64,000 nucleotides of DNA from Acidimicrobiales bacterium (GCA_028285495.1 JANQPB010000022.1:313969-377968), one strand, 5' to 3'. Shown: positions 8,704-16,944, numbered from the stretch's first letter. A program made the numbers and translations. Notes: generated by a model not told the origin, from the letters alone.

Positions 8704-9342
8704 ATGTCGCACCGAGCCTTTCGCAATCCGGCGTTCGATCCCCCGCACGCCATGCGAACGGACGAGTTCCTCGTCCGGCCACTCCTGGTGGCCGATGCGG
8801 AGCTCGACTTCGAGGCGGTGATGGAGACTCGCGAGTTCCTGCGCGCCTGGGCCAAGGAACCATGGCCCGAGGACGACTTCACGGTCGACGACAACCGGAA
8901 GGACATGGTCACCGCCGAGAGGTGGTTCGCCGACCGGTACGCCTACCTCTACACGATCATGCACCCGTCGGAGGCGACGTGCCTCGGCTGCGTCTACGTC
9001 TTCCCGCCTGACGCCAGGTGGCTCGGGGCACCGGCCAAGGTCCCCGTGGCCGACGCGTCGTGGTCCGACATCGATGCGGTGGTGACGTTCTGGGTCCGGG
9101 CGTCTCGCCTCGCCGACGGCCTCGATCGGCGCGTGCTCGACGCCCTGCGCAGCTGGTTCGCCACCGACTGGCCGTTCGAGTCCCATGTGATCCACACCAA
9201 CGAGGATCTCGGCCAGCAGGTGGCGATGCTCGAAGACGCAGGCCTGCGGCTGGCGTTCCGACTCGTGGAGCCGGAGCAGCCGACCGTGAGCCTGGCCTAT
9301 GCCGAGCCGGGGCCGTCGTCACCACCGCCCCGGGTCGAGTAG
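8704..9342 (+). CDS. GNAT-like N-acetyltransferase
   Basis: A 212-residue cytoplasmic protein. The order of segments is that of a GNAT family of about this length: LVRPLLVADAELDFEAVMET, TREFLRAW, then AYLYTIMHPSE and LGCVYVFPPD (beta strands 3-4), VTFWVRASRLADGLDRRVLD (acetyl-CoA loop region) and QQVAMLEDAGL near the end. The donor-binding Q/RxxGxG/A loop is not canonical, so activity is uncertain. Start ATG 8704 follows a GGGAG-type site. The substrate is unknown. It is 33 bases upstream of the DUF2200 gene on the same strand. Confidence 0.68.
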   Translation: MSHRAFRNPAFDPPHAMRTDEFLVRPLLVADAELDFEAVMETREFLRAWAKEPWPEDDFTVDDNRKDMVTAERWFADRYAYLYTIMHPSEATCLGCVYVFPPDARWLGAPAKVPVADASWSDIDAVVTFWVRASRLADGLDRRVLDALRSWFATDWPFESHVIHTNEDLGQQVAMLEDAGLRLAFRLVEPEQPTVSLAYAEPGPSSPPPRVE

Positions 9343-9375
9343 GTTGGGGCAACCGACGACGAGCGAGGAGTCGAC

Positions 9376-9774
9376 GTGGCCACCAGCACGGACTCGACGG
9401 CAGCGGCCAAGCGCCTGGAGCGCATCTACGGGATGAGCTTCGGGCTCATCTACCCCCTGTACGTCGCCAAGGCCGAGAAGAAGAACCGGACCAAGCGCGA
9501 GGTCGACAAGATCATCCGCTGGCTGACCGGCTACAACCAGCGGCAGCTGATGGCCCACGTCCGCAAGGAGACCACCGTCGAAGCGTTCATCGACGGGGCA
9601 CCGGCGCTGAACCCGGACCGGGCACTGATCACCGGCGTGGTGTGCGGGGTGCGGGTCGAGAACGTCGAGGAGCCGACGCTGCGCGAGCTCCGCTACCTCG
9701 ACAAGCTCATCGACGAGCTGGCCAGGGGCAAGTCGATGGAGAAGATCCTGCGCAGTCCGGCGAGCACGGTGTGA
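9376..9774 (+). CDS. DUF2200 protein
   Basis: A 132-residue soluble protein that matches DUF2200 almost end to end: [59 protein letters not shown] and [19 protein letters not shown]. The family is widespread and uncharacterised. GTG 9376 follows GAGGAG at correct spacing. The last residues (S-T-V-stop) are encoded by the first unit of a 14-bp tandem repeat that runs on downstream. Confidence 0.9.
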   Translation: MATSTDSTAAAKRLERIYGMSFGLIYPLYVAKAEKKNRTKREVDKIIRWLTGYNQRQLMAHVRKETTVEAFIDGAPALNPDRALITGVVCGVRVENVEEPTLRELRYLDKLIDELARGKSMEKILRSPASTV

Positions 9775-9843
9775 CGAGCAACGAGCAACGTGTGACGAGC
9801 AACGTGTGACGAACACGGTGTGGCGAGCAACGTGTGACGAGCG
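9761..9843. repeat. 14-bp tandem repeat at the end of the DUF2200 gene
   Basis: Unit CGAGCAACGTGTGA. Copies lie at 9761-9774 (CGAGCACGGTGTGA, coding for the gene's last residues and stop), 9782-9795 and 9796-9809 (exact), 9810-9823 (CGAACACGGTGTGG), 9824-9837 (exact), with half units at 9775-9781 and 9838-9843. The first copy doubles as coding sequence. The unit is not a multiple of three and contains a TGA, so extra copies fall outside the gene. It lies between convergent genes. Confidence 0.9.
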
Positions 9844-9905
9844 GCGACGGTCCGCCGGCCAGGCGAGGACGGTGAGCCGGCCGCCGGCGAAGGCCGGGAT
9901 CGGCG

Positions 9906-10514
9906 TCAGTCCAACCAGGTGGCGACCTCGGCCCGCACCCCGTCCATCAGGCCGTAGGCGACCTCGGGGTCGGCCCGGTTGCGGTGGGTCAGGTTGATGC
10001 CGATGAGGGCGGCGGTGAGGAACCGGGCCCGTGGCTCGACCGAGTCGGTCGGGACCTGGCCGGCGTCGGCGGCCCGCTGCAGGGGGGCCAGGAAGCCGGT
10101 GAGCAGGATGTCGAAGTACCGGTGGGTCGCGTCGTACTCGTCGACGGTGCCCATGTCGTTGACGATGTAGCAGCCCCGTGGCTGGCCGGCCCGGTAGCTG
10201 GCGGACAGCGTGTCGATGAACGCGAGGACGTCCTCGACGCCATCGGTGCCGTCGTGGAGCTTGGAGAAGAGCTGCTCGGTCGCCATGGCGATGTAGGTGT
10301 CGGCGGCCGAGCGGTACAGGCCGTCCTTGCCACCGAAGCTCTTGTAGAGCGTCGAGCGGTCGACGCCCGTCGCCCGCTCGAGGTCGCCGACCGTCGTCGC
10401 CTTGTAGCCGCCGCCCCAGAAGGCGAAGACGGCGGCGGTGAGGACCTCGTCGCGATCGAACTCCGGTGGGCGGCCACCCAGGTTCTTCGATGGGGGGGTT
10501 GCGTTGTTCACCAT
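9906..10514 (-). CDS. TetR/AcrR-family transcriptional regulator
   Basis: A 202-residue repressor with an N-terminal helix-turn-helix (DEVLTAAVFAFWGGGYKATTVGDLERATGV, then DRSTLYKSFGGKDGLY; about 22-66) and a helical ligand domain containing QPRGCYIVNDMG, typical of the YxaF/LmrA-like subgroup. It is divergent from the SRPBCC-hydrolase-DUF4345 operon starting at 10605, with 90 bases between, and most likely represses both. The ligand is unknown; a substrate of the hydrolase would fit. Confidence 0.9.
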   Translation of the reverse strand: MVNNATPPSKNLGGRPPEFDRDEVLTAAVFAFWGGGYKATTVGDLERATGVDRSTLYKSFGGKDGLYRSAADTYIAMATEQLFSKLHDGTDGVEDVLAFIDTLSASYRAGQPRGCYIVNDMGTVDEYDATHRYFDILLTGFLAPLQRAADAGQVPTDSVEPRARFLTAALIGINLTHRNRADPEVAYGLMDGVRAEVATWLD

Positions 10515-10604
10515 GCGTTGTATAACCTGTTCCTAGTTCGACAACGTGTATTGTAAAACATCGGGCACGGTGTCGACAACCCGACGAGGCCAAGGAGACG
10601 AACC
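10515..10604. promoter_or_regulatory. Divergent promoter/operator of TetR gene and SRPBCC operon
   Basis: This gap is clearly more AT-rich than its surroundings. It contains the near-palindrome GTTGTATAAC at about 10517-10526 and the direct repeat TCGACAAC at 10538-10545 and 10573-10580, 35 bases apart. Two outward promoters are expected here, and these repeats are the best operator candidates for the TetR protein. AAGGAGACG before GTG 10605 is the ribosome site of the operon. Confidence 0.5.
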
Positions 10605-11084
10605 GTGAACAGCTTCACGATCACCCGAGACATCGACGCCCCGCCCCGGACGGTGTGGGCCGTCCTCGACGACTTCGGCAACATCGCCGACTGGAGCGCC
10701 GGCGTCCGCCGCTCGGCCCTGACCACGACCGGTCCGGTCGGGGCGGGCACCACCAGACACTGCGACTTCGCTCCCCTCGGCGGTGTGAACGAGCGCATCA
10801 CCCACCACGAGCCCGGCCGGCGCATGACCGTCCACCTCTACGAGACCTTCAAGATGCCCGTCACCGACGCCGTCGCCGACTTCCGGCTCGAGCCCGCCGG
10901 CGACGGGACCCGGCTGACGCTCGACGTCGAGTACCGCCCGAACCGGCTCGGTCGGCTGGCCGCCGGCACCACCGAGAAGCAGATGGGCAAGGGCATGGGT
11001 GCCCTGGCCGACGACCTCGCCGCCGAGAGCGCCAGGCTGGCGGCCGGCACCGAGCGTGAGGAGGCAAACGATGCAGCGGCCTAG
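10605..11084 (+). CDS. SRPBCC (polyketide cyclase/START-like) protein
   Basis: A 159-residue protein that begins FTITRDIDAPPRTVWAVLDD, the standard first strand and helix of the SRPBCC hydrophobic-ligand fold, and ends with a long helix (about 125-150). Such proteins bind or cyclise hydrophobic small molecules. GTG start with AAGGAG upstream. It is the first gene of a three-gene operon: its 3' end overlaps the hydrolase by 14 bases, and the hydrolase overlaps the membrane gene by ATGA. Control by the divergent TetR is likely. Confidence 0.82.
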   Translation: MNSFTITRDIDAPPRTVWAVLDDFGNIADWSAGVRRSALTTTGPVGAGTTRHCDFAPLGGVNERITHHEPGRRMTVHLYETFKMPVTDAVADFRLEPAGDGTRLTLDVEYRPNRLGRLAAGTTEKQMGKGMGALADDLAAESARLAAGTEREEANDAAA

Positions 11085-11967
11085 CGGCGTCGTCGACTTC
11101 ACCCCCGATCCGGAGCTGTTCCCGTTCGAATCCCGCTGGTTCGACAGCTCGGTCGGCCCGATCCACTACATCGACGAGGGCGAGGGCCGCCCCCTGATCC
11201 TGTTCCACGGCAATCCCGACTGGAGCTTCCTCTACCGCAACATGGTCATCGAGCTGCGCGACCGGTTCCGCTGCATCGCCATGGACTACCCCGGGTTCGG
11301 GCTCTCCGCCCACCCCGGCAACGGGTACGGCTACACGCCGGGTGAGCACGCAGCGGCCGTCGGCGAGCTGATCGACCACCTCGACCTGCACGACGCCATC
11401 GTCATGGGCGCCGACTGGGGTGGACCCATCGGCCTCGACGTCGCCTCCCGCCGGTCCGACCGGGTCGCCGGCCTGGTCATCGGCAACACCTGGGCCTGGC
11501 CGACCGAGGGCGGCATGCTCCGCTTCTTCAGCCGCCTGATGAGCTCGGTGCCACTGCAGCGGCTCATCAAGCGCCGCAACTTCTTCGTCGACCCGGCGAT
11601 GAAGCGCACGTTCGAGGGCGAGGTGACCGACGCCGAGTTCGAGCACTACACCGCCGTCGTGCCGACGCCCGAGCACCGCCGTGGCATCGCCGAGTTCCCG
11701 AAGCAGATCCGAGCCGCCGCCCCTTGGCTGGCCGAGCTCGAGCAACGGGTCCTGACCAACTTCGCCGACACCCCGCTGCTGCTGGTGTGGGGCACGAAGG
11801 ATCCGGTGTTCCGCTCCATCCTCGCCGACTGGCAGACGCGGTTCCCCAACGCCGAGGTGGTGCGGCTCGACACCGCCAGCCACTACCTCCAGGAGGACGA
11901 ACCGGAGCAGATCGCCGACGCCATCGCCCGCACCTACGGGCCCGACACGAACGAGGACCGGTCATGA
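11071..11967 (+). CDS. Alpha/beta hydrolase with Asp nucleophile (haloalkane dehalogenase/epoxide hydrolase type)
   Basis: A 298-residue enzyme. The oxyanion motif is HGNPDWSFLYR (about 46-56). The nucleophile elbow reads GADWGGPIG, with Asp rather than Ser, the mark of haloalkane dehalogenases and epoxide hydrolases; the Trp next to it could help hold halide. The acid is in VWGTKDPVF and the base in TASHYLQEDEP. NTWAWP after the elbow recalls subfamily I dehalogenases. ATG 11071 follows GAGGAGG. Dehalogenase and epoxide hydrolase cannot be told apart by eye. Second gene of the TetR-linked operon. Confidence 0.83.
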   Translation: MQRPSGVVDFTPDPELFPFESRWFDSSVGPIHYIDEGEGRPLILFHGNPDWSFLYRNMVIELRDRFRCIAMDYPGFGLSAHPGNGYGYTPGEHAAAVGELIDHLDLHDAIVMGADWGGPIGLDVASRRSDRVAGLVIGNTWAWPTEGGMLRFFSRLMSSVPLQRLIKRRNFFVDPAMKRTFEGEVTDAEFEHYTAVVPTPEHRRGIAEFPKQIRAAAPWLAELEQRVLTNFADTPLLLVWGTKDPVFRSILADWQTRFPNAEVVRLDTASHYLQEDEPEQIADAIARTYGPDTNEDRS

Positions 11968-12335
11968 CCACGCTGCTGCAGATCATCATCGCCCTGCTCA
12001 CCGCCCCCCTGGCCGCACTCGGCATCCGCTCGATGCTGCTGCCGACGAACATGGGCGACGCCGTCGGGCTCACGCCCGTCGGCATCCCCGGGCTCAGCGA
12101 GATCCGGAGCGTGCTCGGCGGGCTCTTCCTGGCCAGCGTCGCCATGATCGTGACCGGCCTCGTCACCGACGACACCACATGGTTCCTGGCCGTCGCCGTC
12201 ATCATGTCCGCCGCGGCCATCGGCCGACTGGTGAGCATCGCCAGCGACGGCTTCAGCCGGGACGTCGTCCCTCCGCTGGTGATCGAGACGGTCATCGCCG
12301 GCCTGCTGGTGCTCGGCCACGTCGCCATCGGCTGA
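11964..12335 (+). CDS. DUF4345-like integral membrane protein
   Basis: A 123-residue protein with four hydrophobic segments (LLQIIIALLTAPLAALGI, LGGLFLASVAMIVTGLV, FLAVAVIMSAAAIGRLV, PPLVIETVIAGLLVLG) and a central EIRSVLGGLF motif, as in the DUF4345 family of small membrane proteins. ATGA overlap with the hydrolase shows translational coupling. The family is uncharacterised. Its operon position suggests a helper, perhaps for access of the hydrophobic substrate to the hydrolase (inference). Confidence 0.75.
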   Translation: MTTLLQIIIALLTAPLAALGIRSMLLPTNMGDAVGLTPVGIPGLSEIRSVLGGLFLASVAMIVTGLVTDDTTWFLAVAVIMSAAAIGRLVSIASDGFSRDVVPPLVIETVIAGLLVLGHVAIG

Positions 12336-12359
12336 CGGAGGCGACGGCGTCCGAGCAGC

Positions 12360-12378
12360 GGCCGGCGATCAACCGGCC
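12360..12378. terminator. Hairpin between convergent genes
   Basis: GGCCGG (12360-12365), loop of 7 bases, CCGGCC (12373-12378): a perfect 6-bp GC stem between the ends of the convergent DUF4345 and YceI genes, overlapping the YceI stop codon. No U-run follows, as is usual in high-GC actinobacteria. It could serve both directions. Confidence 0.5.
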
Positions 12379-13181
12379 TGGCGCAGGAGGAACTGGAACT
12401 CGACGACACCGACGTCGTCGACCGAGATGACCGGGCCCCCGTCCGGCACCTCGACGCCGAAGTCCGCGAACGTCATCGTCGTCGACCCGACCGCCACCAC
12501 CAGGCCGTCGACGAGCTGGGCGTCGATGGCGAACTCGACCGGATTCGTCACACCGTGGATCGTCATGTCCCCGGCACCGGTGACCGAGACCGACTCGCCG
12601 GACGCCGCTCCGTCGCCCAGCTCGATCGGCGAGGTGAGAACGAACGAGGCGGTCGGGAAGCTGCCGGTCTCCAGGGCGTCCTGGACGTTGTCGTCGCGCC
12701 TCGAGTCGTCCGTCGTGATCGTGGTCAGGTCGATCTCGAAGCTGGCGGCGGTCACGGTCGTGCCATCGACCGTCATCGACCCGGCGATGGCGCCGGTTCG
12801 GCCGACGGCGGTGGTGGAGCCGATGGACCGGAGCTCCTCCTCGATGCGAAAGCCGGCGAAGGAGCCGGTGGCCGCGTCGTCGTCGAACTCGCCGGTCTCG
12901 GTGTCGATGATCCACTGGCCGGCGATCGAGCCGGCCGCCCCAGACGCATCGACCCCGGTGGCATCCGCCGAGCCGTCGCCAGCCTGGGTGTCGAGACCCC
13001 CGATCGCATCGTCGAGCGAGACCTCGTCCGGCGTGTCGCCGGCGAAGAACAGCCAGAGCCCGATGCCGACGGCGACGGCGGCCAGGGCCACCGCGGCGGC
13101 CATCCATCGCCCGGGCCGGCCCATCCGGGGCGGCCCGGGTGCGGCGGCCGGGTCATCGCTGCTGCTCGTGATGGCGGTCAT
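12369..13181 (-). CDS. Membrane-anchored YceI-domain protein
   Basis: A 270-residue protein with one N-terminal membrane segment (WMAAAVALAAVAVGIGLWLF, about 26-46), an acidic linker, and a C-terminal extracellular YceI lipocalin-like domain (about 90-270). The domain shows IAGQWIIDTETGEF, RRDDNVQDALETGSFPTASF (the RD.H/RD.N-type signature) and MTIHGVTNPVEF. YceI proteins bind isoprenoid-like lipids. GAGGAG precedes the ATG at 13181. It is convergent with the TetR-linked operon. Confidence 0.88.
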   Translation of the reverse strand: MTAITSSSDDPAAAPGPPRMGRPGRWMAAAVALAAVAVGIGLWLFFAGDTPDEVSLDDAIGGLDTQAGDGSADATGVDASGAAGSIAGQWIIDTETGEFDDDAATGSFAGFRIEEELRSIGSTTAVGRTGAIAGSMTVDGTTVTAASFEIDLTTITTDDSRRDDNVQDALETGSFPTASFVLTSPIELGDGAASGESVSVTGAGDMTIHGVTNPVEFAIDAQLVDGLVVAVGSTTMTFADFGVEVPDGGPVISVDDVGVVEFQFLLRQAG

Positions 13182-13409
13182 GTCGTGCTCCTCGTCGGTC
13201 GTACTGGCCCGGTCGTCGCCACGGACGACTCGGCGGTCGTGACCTCCACCATGCGGAGCGAACCTGTGCAACGCCTGTGCGCTCGCCCACAGAAACCGCA
13301 CAGGTCCCCCCGCCGGGCCCCGATGTGGAAGCCTTTGGCATGAGCGTGCTCGCGCCGGGCGAACCCGGGGCCCGGAGGACGGGTGCGAGCGGCGACCGGA
13401 GGAGGAGCG

Positions 13410-14291
13410 ATGCACGACGGCCAGTTCGCCCGAGAGCTGTGGCGGAGGCTCGAGTCGCTGCATGCCGTGACCTACTTCGCGCCCGAGACGTCGGCGGCGA
13501 CGAAGGGGCTCGGGGTCAACGGCTTCTGGCGGACCTACTTCGGCTGTCGCGCCTCGCCACTCGGGGCCTGCTCCGCCGGCGTGGCCACCGCCGCCTTCTT
13601 CGGCTTCGCGCCGCCGATGGTGTCGAGGGCGATTCCGTCGGTCTGGGAACTGGCCAGCCCGGGCGCACTGCTCGAGGCCCGGGCCGCCGGCGCGGCCGCC
13701 GCCCTCCGGCGCATCGCCGGCGACGAACTGGCGGCGCTGGCTCGCGACACCGGGACGATCGGCGCCCTGACCGATGCGGCCGAGCGGGCCGAGGGCGGGG
13801 CGCTCCCGCTGTTCCTGGCCAATCGCGACCTGCCGCCGCCCGAGGATCCGGTCGCTGCGGTCTGGCAGTTGGCGACGACCCTGCGCGAGCACCGGGGCGA
13901 CGGCCACGTGGTCACGTGGACGGCGATGGGCTTCGCCCCGGTCGACGTCGCCGTGCTCTTCGTCGCCGTCGGCGGCACGTCTCGCGAGGCGCTCCAGCCG
14001 AACCGGGGCTGGACCGACGACGACTGGGCGGGTGCGATCGACCGAGCCGTCGGGCACGGGTTGCTCGACGGGGACGGTCGAGCGGCCCCGGCCGGGCGCG
14101 ACGTCGTCGCCGAGGTCGAGCGGGCCACGGACCGGTTGGCGGCCACACCCTTCGCCGGCGTCGACGACGAGGCCAGGGCCCGGCTGCTCGACGCCATCAC
14201 CCCGGCGGCCAGGGCCGTCGCTCGCAGTGCCCTCATCCCCTCGGTGAACCCGATGGGCGTCCGACTGCTCGACGACCGTCCGAACCCGTGA
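13410..14291 (+). CDS. SCO6745-family protein
   Basis: A 293-residue soluble protein with the family's features: LWRRLESLHAVTYFAPET at the start, GFWRTYFGCRASPLGACS, TAAFFGFAPPMVSRAIPSVW, and near the end SALIPSVNPMGVRLL. The family is common in actinobacteria, has an all-helical core with a winged-helix-like C-terminus, and has no settled function. ATG 13410 follows GGAGGAG. Its stop overlaps the GTG of a tiny downstream gene (GTGA), which in turn overlaps an SRPBCC gene, so all three should be made together. Confidence 0.85.
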   Translation: MHDGQFARELWRRLESLHAVTYFAPETSAATKGLGVNGFWRTYFGCRASPLGACSAGVATAAFFGFAPPMVSRAIPSVWELASPGALLEARAAGAAAALRRIAGDELAALARDTGTIGALTDAAERAEGGALPLFLANRDLPPPEDPVAAVWQLATTLREHRGDGHVVTWTAMGFAPVDVAVLFVAVGGTSREALQPNRGWTDDDWAGAIDRAVGHGLLDGDGRAAPAGRDVVAEVERATDRLAATPFAGVDDEARARLLDAITPAARAVARSALIPSVNPMGVRLLDDRPNP

Positions 14292-14428
14292 CGGCCGACG
14301 TCGACCGCGGTGCGCCCGGCGACGAGGGCTGCTCCTCCGGGCCGTACCTCATCGAGCGCTGCTCGACACGCCACCTCGACCCCGGCGCCGACTGGCACCT
14401 CGACGAGATGCCGGCCCCGGGACGATGA
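14288..14428 (+). CDS. 46-residue Cys/His-containing small protein
   Basis: A short frame with GTG start 14288 overlapping the upstream stop (GTGA) and TGA stop 14426-14428 overlapping the next ATG (ATGA). It reads VTADVDRGAPGDEGCSSGPY and continues with LIERCSTRHLDPGADWHLDE, ending MPAPGR. Cys residues at 15 and 25 and His at 29 and 37 are spaced as a possible metal site. Third codon positions are nearly all G/C. The perfect double overlap argues for a real gene inside the operon. I do not recognise the family. Confidence 0.6.
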   Translation: MTADVDRGAPGDEGCSSGPYLIERCSTRHLDPGADWHLDEMPAPGR

Positions 14429-14952
14429 AGGCCCTCGTCCCCGGCGGTCCGGTCATGCTCGACGGGCGGTGGAGACTGCTCCGGGTCACCGCCCGTCGCC
14501 GGATCGATGCGACCCCGGCGACCGTCTGGGCCGTCCTCAGTGACCACACGACGTGGACGTCGTGGCACGAGGACTACGACGAGCACGAGGCCATCACGGC
14601 GCAGGCCAGGGGGCTCGGCGCACGGTTCGAGACCAAGGAGTGGGTGCTGCGGTCCCGAGTCGAGGTCGTCCGCTGGGAGGAGGGATCCGTGCTCGGTCTG
14701 ACCATCGTGCAGGCCAGGGGGCTTCGCTGGCTGATCCGGAGCTACTACACCGAGCTCGCCGTCGAGCCGGTCGATGGCGAGCCCGGATCCTGCCGTGTCC
14801 GCTACAGCTCGGCGTTCCGCGGGACCTGGCTGTTCTGGCTCCTCGCGGCCTACACGATCGGGTACTCGCTCGGCAGCATCTACCTCGACGCACGGAGCTC
14901 GCTGGCCAGGCTCGACCGCCACGTCGAGACGGGAGGCGGGACGCGGGACTAG
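14425..14952 (+). CDS. SRPBCC protein with C-terminal membrane-like segment
   Basis: A 175-residue START-like fold: VTARRRIDATPATVWAVLSD (about 20-40), then WTSWHEDYDE and a long central beta region, and a hydrophobic stretch FRGTWLFWLLAAYTIGYSL near 130-150, which may touch the membrane. The ATG overlaps the TGA of the 46-residue gene. Third gene of the coupled SCO6745 operon. Ligand unknown. Confidence 0.75.
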   Translation: MKALVPGGPVMLDGRWRLLRVTARRRIDATPATVWAVLSDHTTWTSWHEDYDEHEAITAQARGLGARFETKEWVLRSRVEVVRWEEGSVLGLTIVQARGLRWLIRSYYTELAVEPVDGEPGSCRVRYSSAFRGTWLFWLLAAYTIGYSLGSIYLDARSSLARLDRHVETGGGTRD

Positions 14953-15051
14953 CGCAGCCCCCGCGGTCGGCCCCGACCTCAGGGTCGTCTCGGGGTCGGA
15001 TCAGGGTCCTGCCCGATACCGGTCGAGCGCCGGCCGGGCGAGGATGGGACC

Positions 15052-15390
15052 ATGGCATCGACAACCCCCGTTCCCGCCCGCAGATTGACCCGCACCAACG
15101 ACGGCCTGACCGGGGTCGGCGGTGGTCTCGCCGAGTACGTCGGGATCGACCCGGTCTGGGTCAGGGTCGGCATCATCGCCGGCTCGCTGCTCACGTTCCC
15201 CCTGTTGCCGATCCTCTACGTGGCGGCCTGGATCATCATCCCCAAGCAAGAGCTGGCGCCCCCGCCACCGCCCCAGCCCTGGGACGCCCGGACGCCGAGC
15301 GACGCCCAGGACGCCGCCGTCGCCATGGCCCAGGCCAGGGCCGAGGTGGAGAGGATCGACCGAACGCCGCCCGGTCCGATGACCCGCTGA
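15052..15390 (+). CDS. PspC-domain membrane protein
   Basis: A 112-residue protein with LTRTNDGLTGVGGGLAEYVG, then IDPVWVRVGIIAGSLLTFP and LLPILYVAAWIIIPK, the PspC domain with one or two membrane segments (about 12-70). PspC-like proteins take part in envelope-stress responses. The C-terminal 45 residues are Pro/Ala-rich and cytoplasmic. No PspA is in the window. The gene stands alone. Confidence 0.88.
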   Translation: MASTTPVPARRLTRTNDGLTGVGGGLAEYVGIDPVWVRVGIIAGSLLTFPLLPILYVAAWIIIPKQELAPPPPPQPWDARTPSDAQDAAVAMAQARAEVERIDRTPPGPMTR

Positions 15391-15427
15391 CCGATCGGTG
15401 GCGCAACCCCGGCGCCGACCTCGTGGC

Positions 15428-15628
15428 TCAACCGACCACGCAGAACTCGTTGGCCTCGGGATCGCACATCACGGCGAAGCCGTCGACCTGGCCGTCGAGC
15501 ACGGTGGCCCCGAGCGCTCGCAGCCGCTCGACCTCGCGCCGACGGACCGGGGACCGCACGTCCGGGTCCACCCGATTCTTGGTCGAATCCGGCGGCGTCG
15601 GACGAGGTGCGGGTTGGCCCGTTCGCAT
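15428..15628 (-). pseudogene. Remnant of a VOC (glyoxalase-like) gene, C-terminal half
   Basis: The last 40 residues (RREVERLRALGATVLDGQVD, then FAVMCDPEANEFCVVG) match the end of a glyoxalase-6-type VOC domain, where DPEGNEFCV is the usual ending. The first two-thirds of the domain is absent, and the upstream DNA is the promoter of the next operon, so the gene is truncated. The N-terminal residues of the frame are unrelated Pro-rich sequence. Confidence 0.6.
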
Positions 15629-15645
15629 CGGCCCTGATACTTTGG

Positions 15646-15672
15646 CTCCTAAGTTAGGATCCTAAGTTTGGA
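15646..15672. promoter_or_regulatory. Palindromic repeat, likely MarR operator
   Basis: CCTAAGTTAGG at 15648-15658 is an 11-bp palindrome around a central G. It is followed directly by a second CCTAAG at 15661-15666, with GGATCC between them. This AT-richer block lies 10-35 bases before the ATG of an operon whose second gene encodes a MarR regulator, so autoregulation through this site is likely. GGAGG at 15670-15674 is part of the ribosome site. Confidence 0.5.
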
Positions 15673-15681
15673 GGTCGAGGT

Positions 15682-16944
15682 ATGGGCAGGTGGCAGCGGA
15701 GTGTTCTGGCGGCAGCGATCACGGTGGCCGTGAACGCGGCCGTGTTCGGGTTCGGCTCGGCCGTCGGCTGGTTCGACGGCGTCGTCGCATCGGCGACCGG
15801 CGAGCCGATCGGCGTCCTGACCGTCGGTGTCGCATCGATCGTCGGTGTCCTCGGTCTCGGTTGCCTCCGGGTGGCCGTCGCCCGCTGGCGAGGTCCCGTC
15901 CGCGGCCGGCGCGTGTTCGTCGTGGCGGCGCTGGCGATACTCGTCGTGTCGTTCGGCTCGCCGATCGGCGGCCTCGACGACTCGACCACCGGTGCCACGG
16001 TGACGCTGATGCTCACGCACGTGGTGACCGTGGTCGGTGGTCTCGCCACCGCCGACATCCTGACCAAGCCGACCTGGGGCTGGGGGTGGGAGCGGTATCG
16101 GGTGCGGGAGCTCCCCGATCACCCCGTCGCACTCGTGACCGGCATCACCGGGGGGATCGGTGGGGCCACGGCGCTGGCGCTGGCCGAGCGTGGCTTCACC
16201 GTGGTCGGCGTCGGTCGTCGGGCCGACGCGGCCGACGCCCTGGCGGCCAGGGCCGAACGGCTGGCCGGGACCATCGACGTCTACCTCGCCGACCTGGCAA
16301 CGATGGCCGAGGCCGCGGGCCTCGGCCGCACGATCGCCCGACAGTATGGTGAGTCGATCGACGTCGTCATCCACGCCATCGGCACGCTCGAGCCAACCGC
16401 TTCGCCGACGAGCGACGGTATCGACGCCAACATCGCAGCGTCGTGGCTGTCGCGGGTGCAGGTGCAGCGACAGATCGATCTGCGACCGGGGGCTCGACTC
16501 GTCAACGTCGCGGCGGCCGAGTCGGGCGCGCTGCCCGATCGGCTCCGTGTCGAGCTCGCCGGCCCCGACGACCTCGGTCGCGGGCTCGCGGCCCACGGGC
16601 AGGCCCAGCTCGCCAACGACCTCTGGACCGCGAGCCTGCAGCGCCGGGGTCTCACCGCGTTCGGCTATGGACCCGGCTCGGTCGACACCGGTATCCGGCG
16701 TCGGATCCCTCGGCCCCTCCGGGCCATCATGCGACCGCTGTTCTGGTGGTCCAGCCGCCGACCGGACGACGCCGCCGCCGACATCGTTCGGCTCGCCCTC
16801 GATCGAGACCTGCCGGCCTCCGGCGGGTTCGCCAGCCGCAACGGGCTGTTCGAGCACCACCCGCACATCCACGACGCTCGCAGGCACGACGACGTCGATC
16901 GCCTCGCCGACACCCTGCTTGGCGGCGCGGCACCGGCGCCATGA
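15682..16944 (+). CDS. Membrane domain fused to a degenerate short-chain dehydrogenase (SDR)
   Basis: 420 residues in two parts. Residues 1-135 have four membrane segments (VLAAAITVAVNAAVFGFGSA, IGVLTVGVASIVGVLGLGCL, VFVVAALAILVVSFGS, TLMLTHVVTVVGGLA), like the four-helix DUF6069 type. Residues 150-420 form an SDR Rossmann domain with VTGITGGIGGATALALAERG. The SDR lacks its catalytic pair: where YxxSKLAN is expected the sequence reads HGQAQLAN, so Tyr and Lys are His and Gln. It may bind NAD(P) without reducing. GGAGG precedes the ATG; the stop overlaps the MarR start. Confidence 0.8.
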   Translation: MGRWQRSVLAAAITVAVNAAVFGFGSAVGWFDGVVASATGEPIGVLTVGVASIVGVLGLGCLRVAVARWRGPVRGRRVFVVAALAILVVSFGSPIGGLDDSTTGATVTLMLTHVVTVVGGLATADILTKPTWGWGWERYRVRELPDHPVALVTGITGGIGGATALALAERGFTVVGVGRRADAADALAARAERLAGTIDVYLADLATMAEAAGLGRTIARQYGESIDVVIHAIGTLEPTASPTSDGIDANIAASWLSRVQVQRQIDLRPGARLVNVAAAESGALPDRLRVELAGPDDLGRGLAAHGQAQLANDLWTASLQRRGLTAFGYGPGSVDTGIRRRIPRPLRAIMRPLFWWSSRRPDDAAADIVRLALDRDLPASGGFASRNGLFEHHPHIHDARRHDDVDRLADTLLGGAAPAP

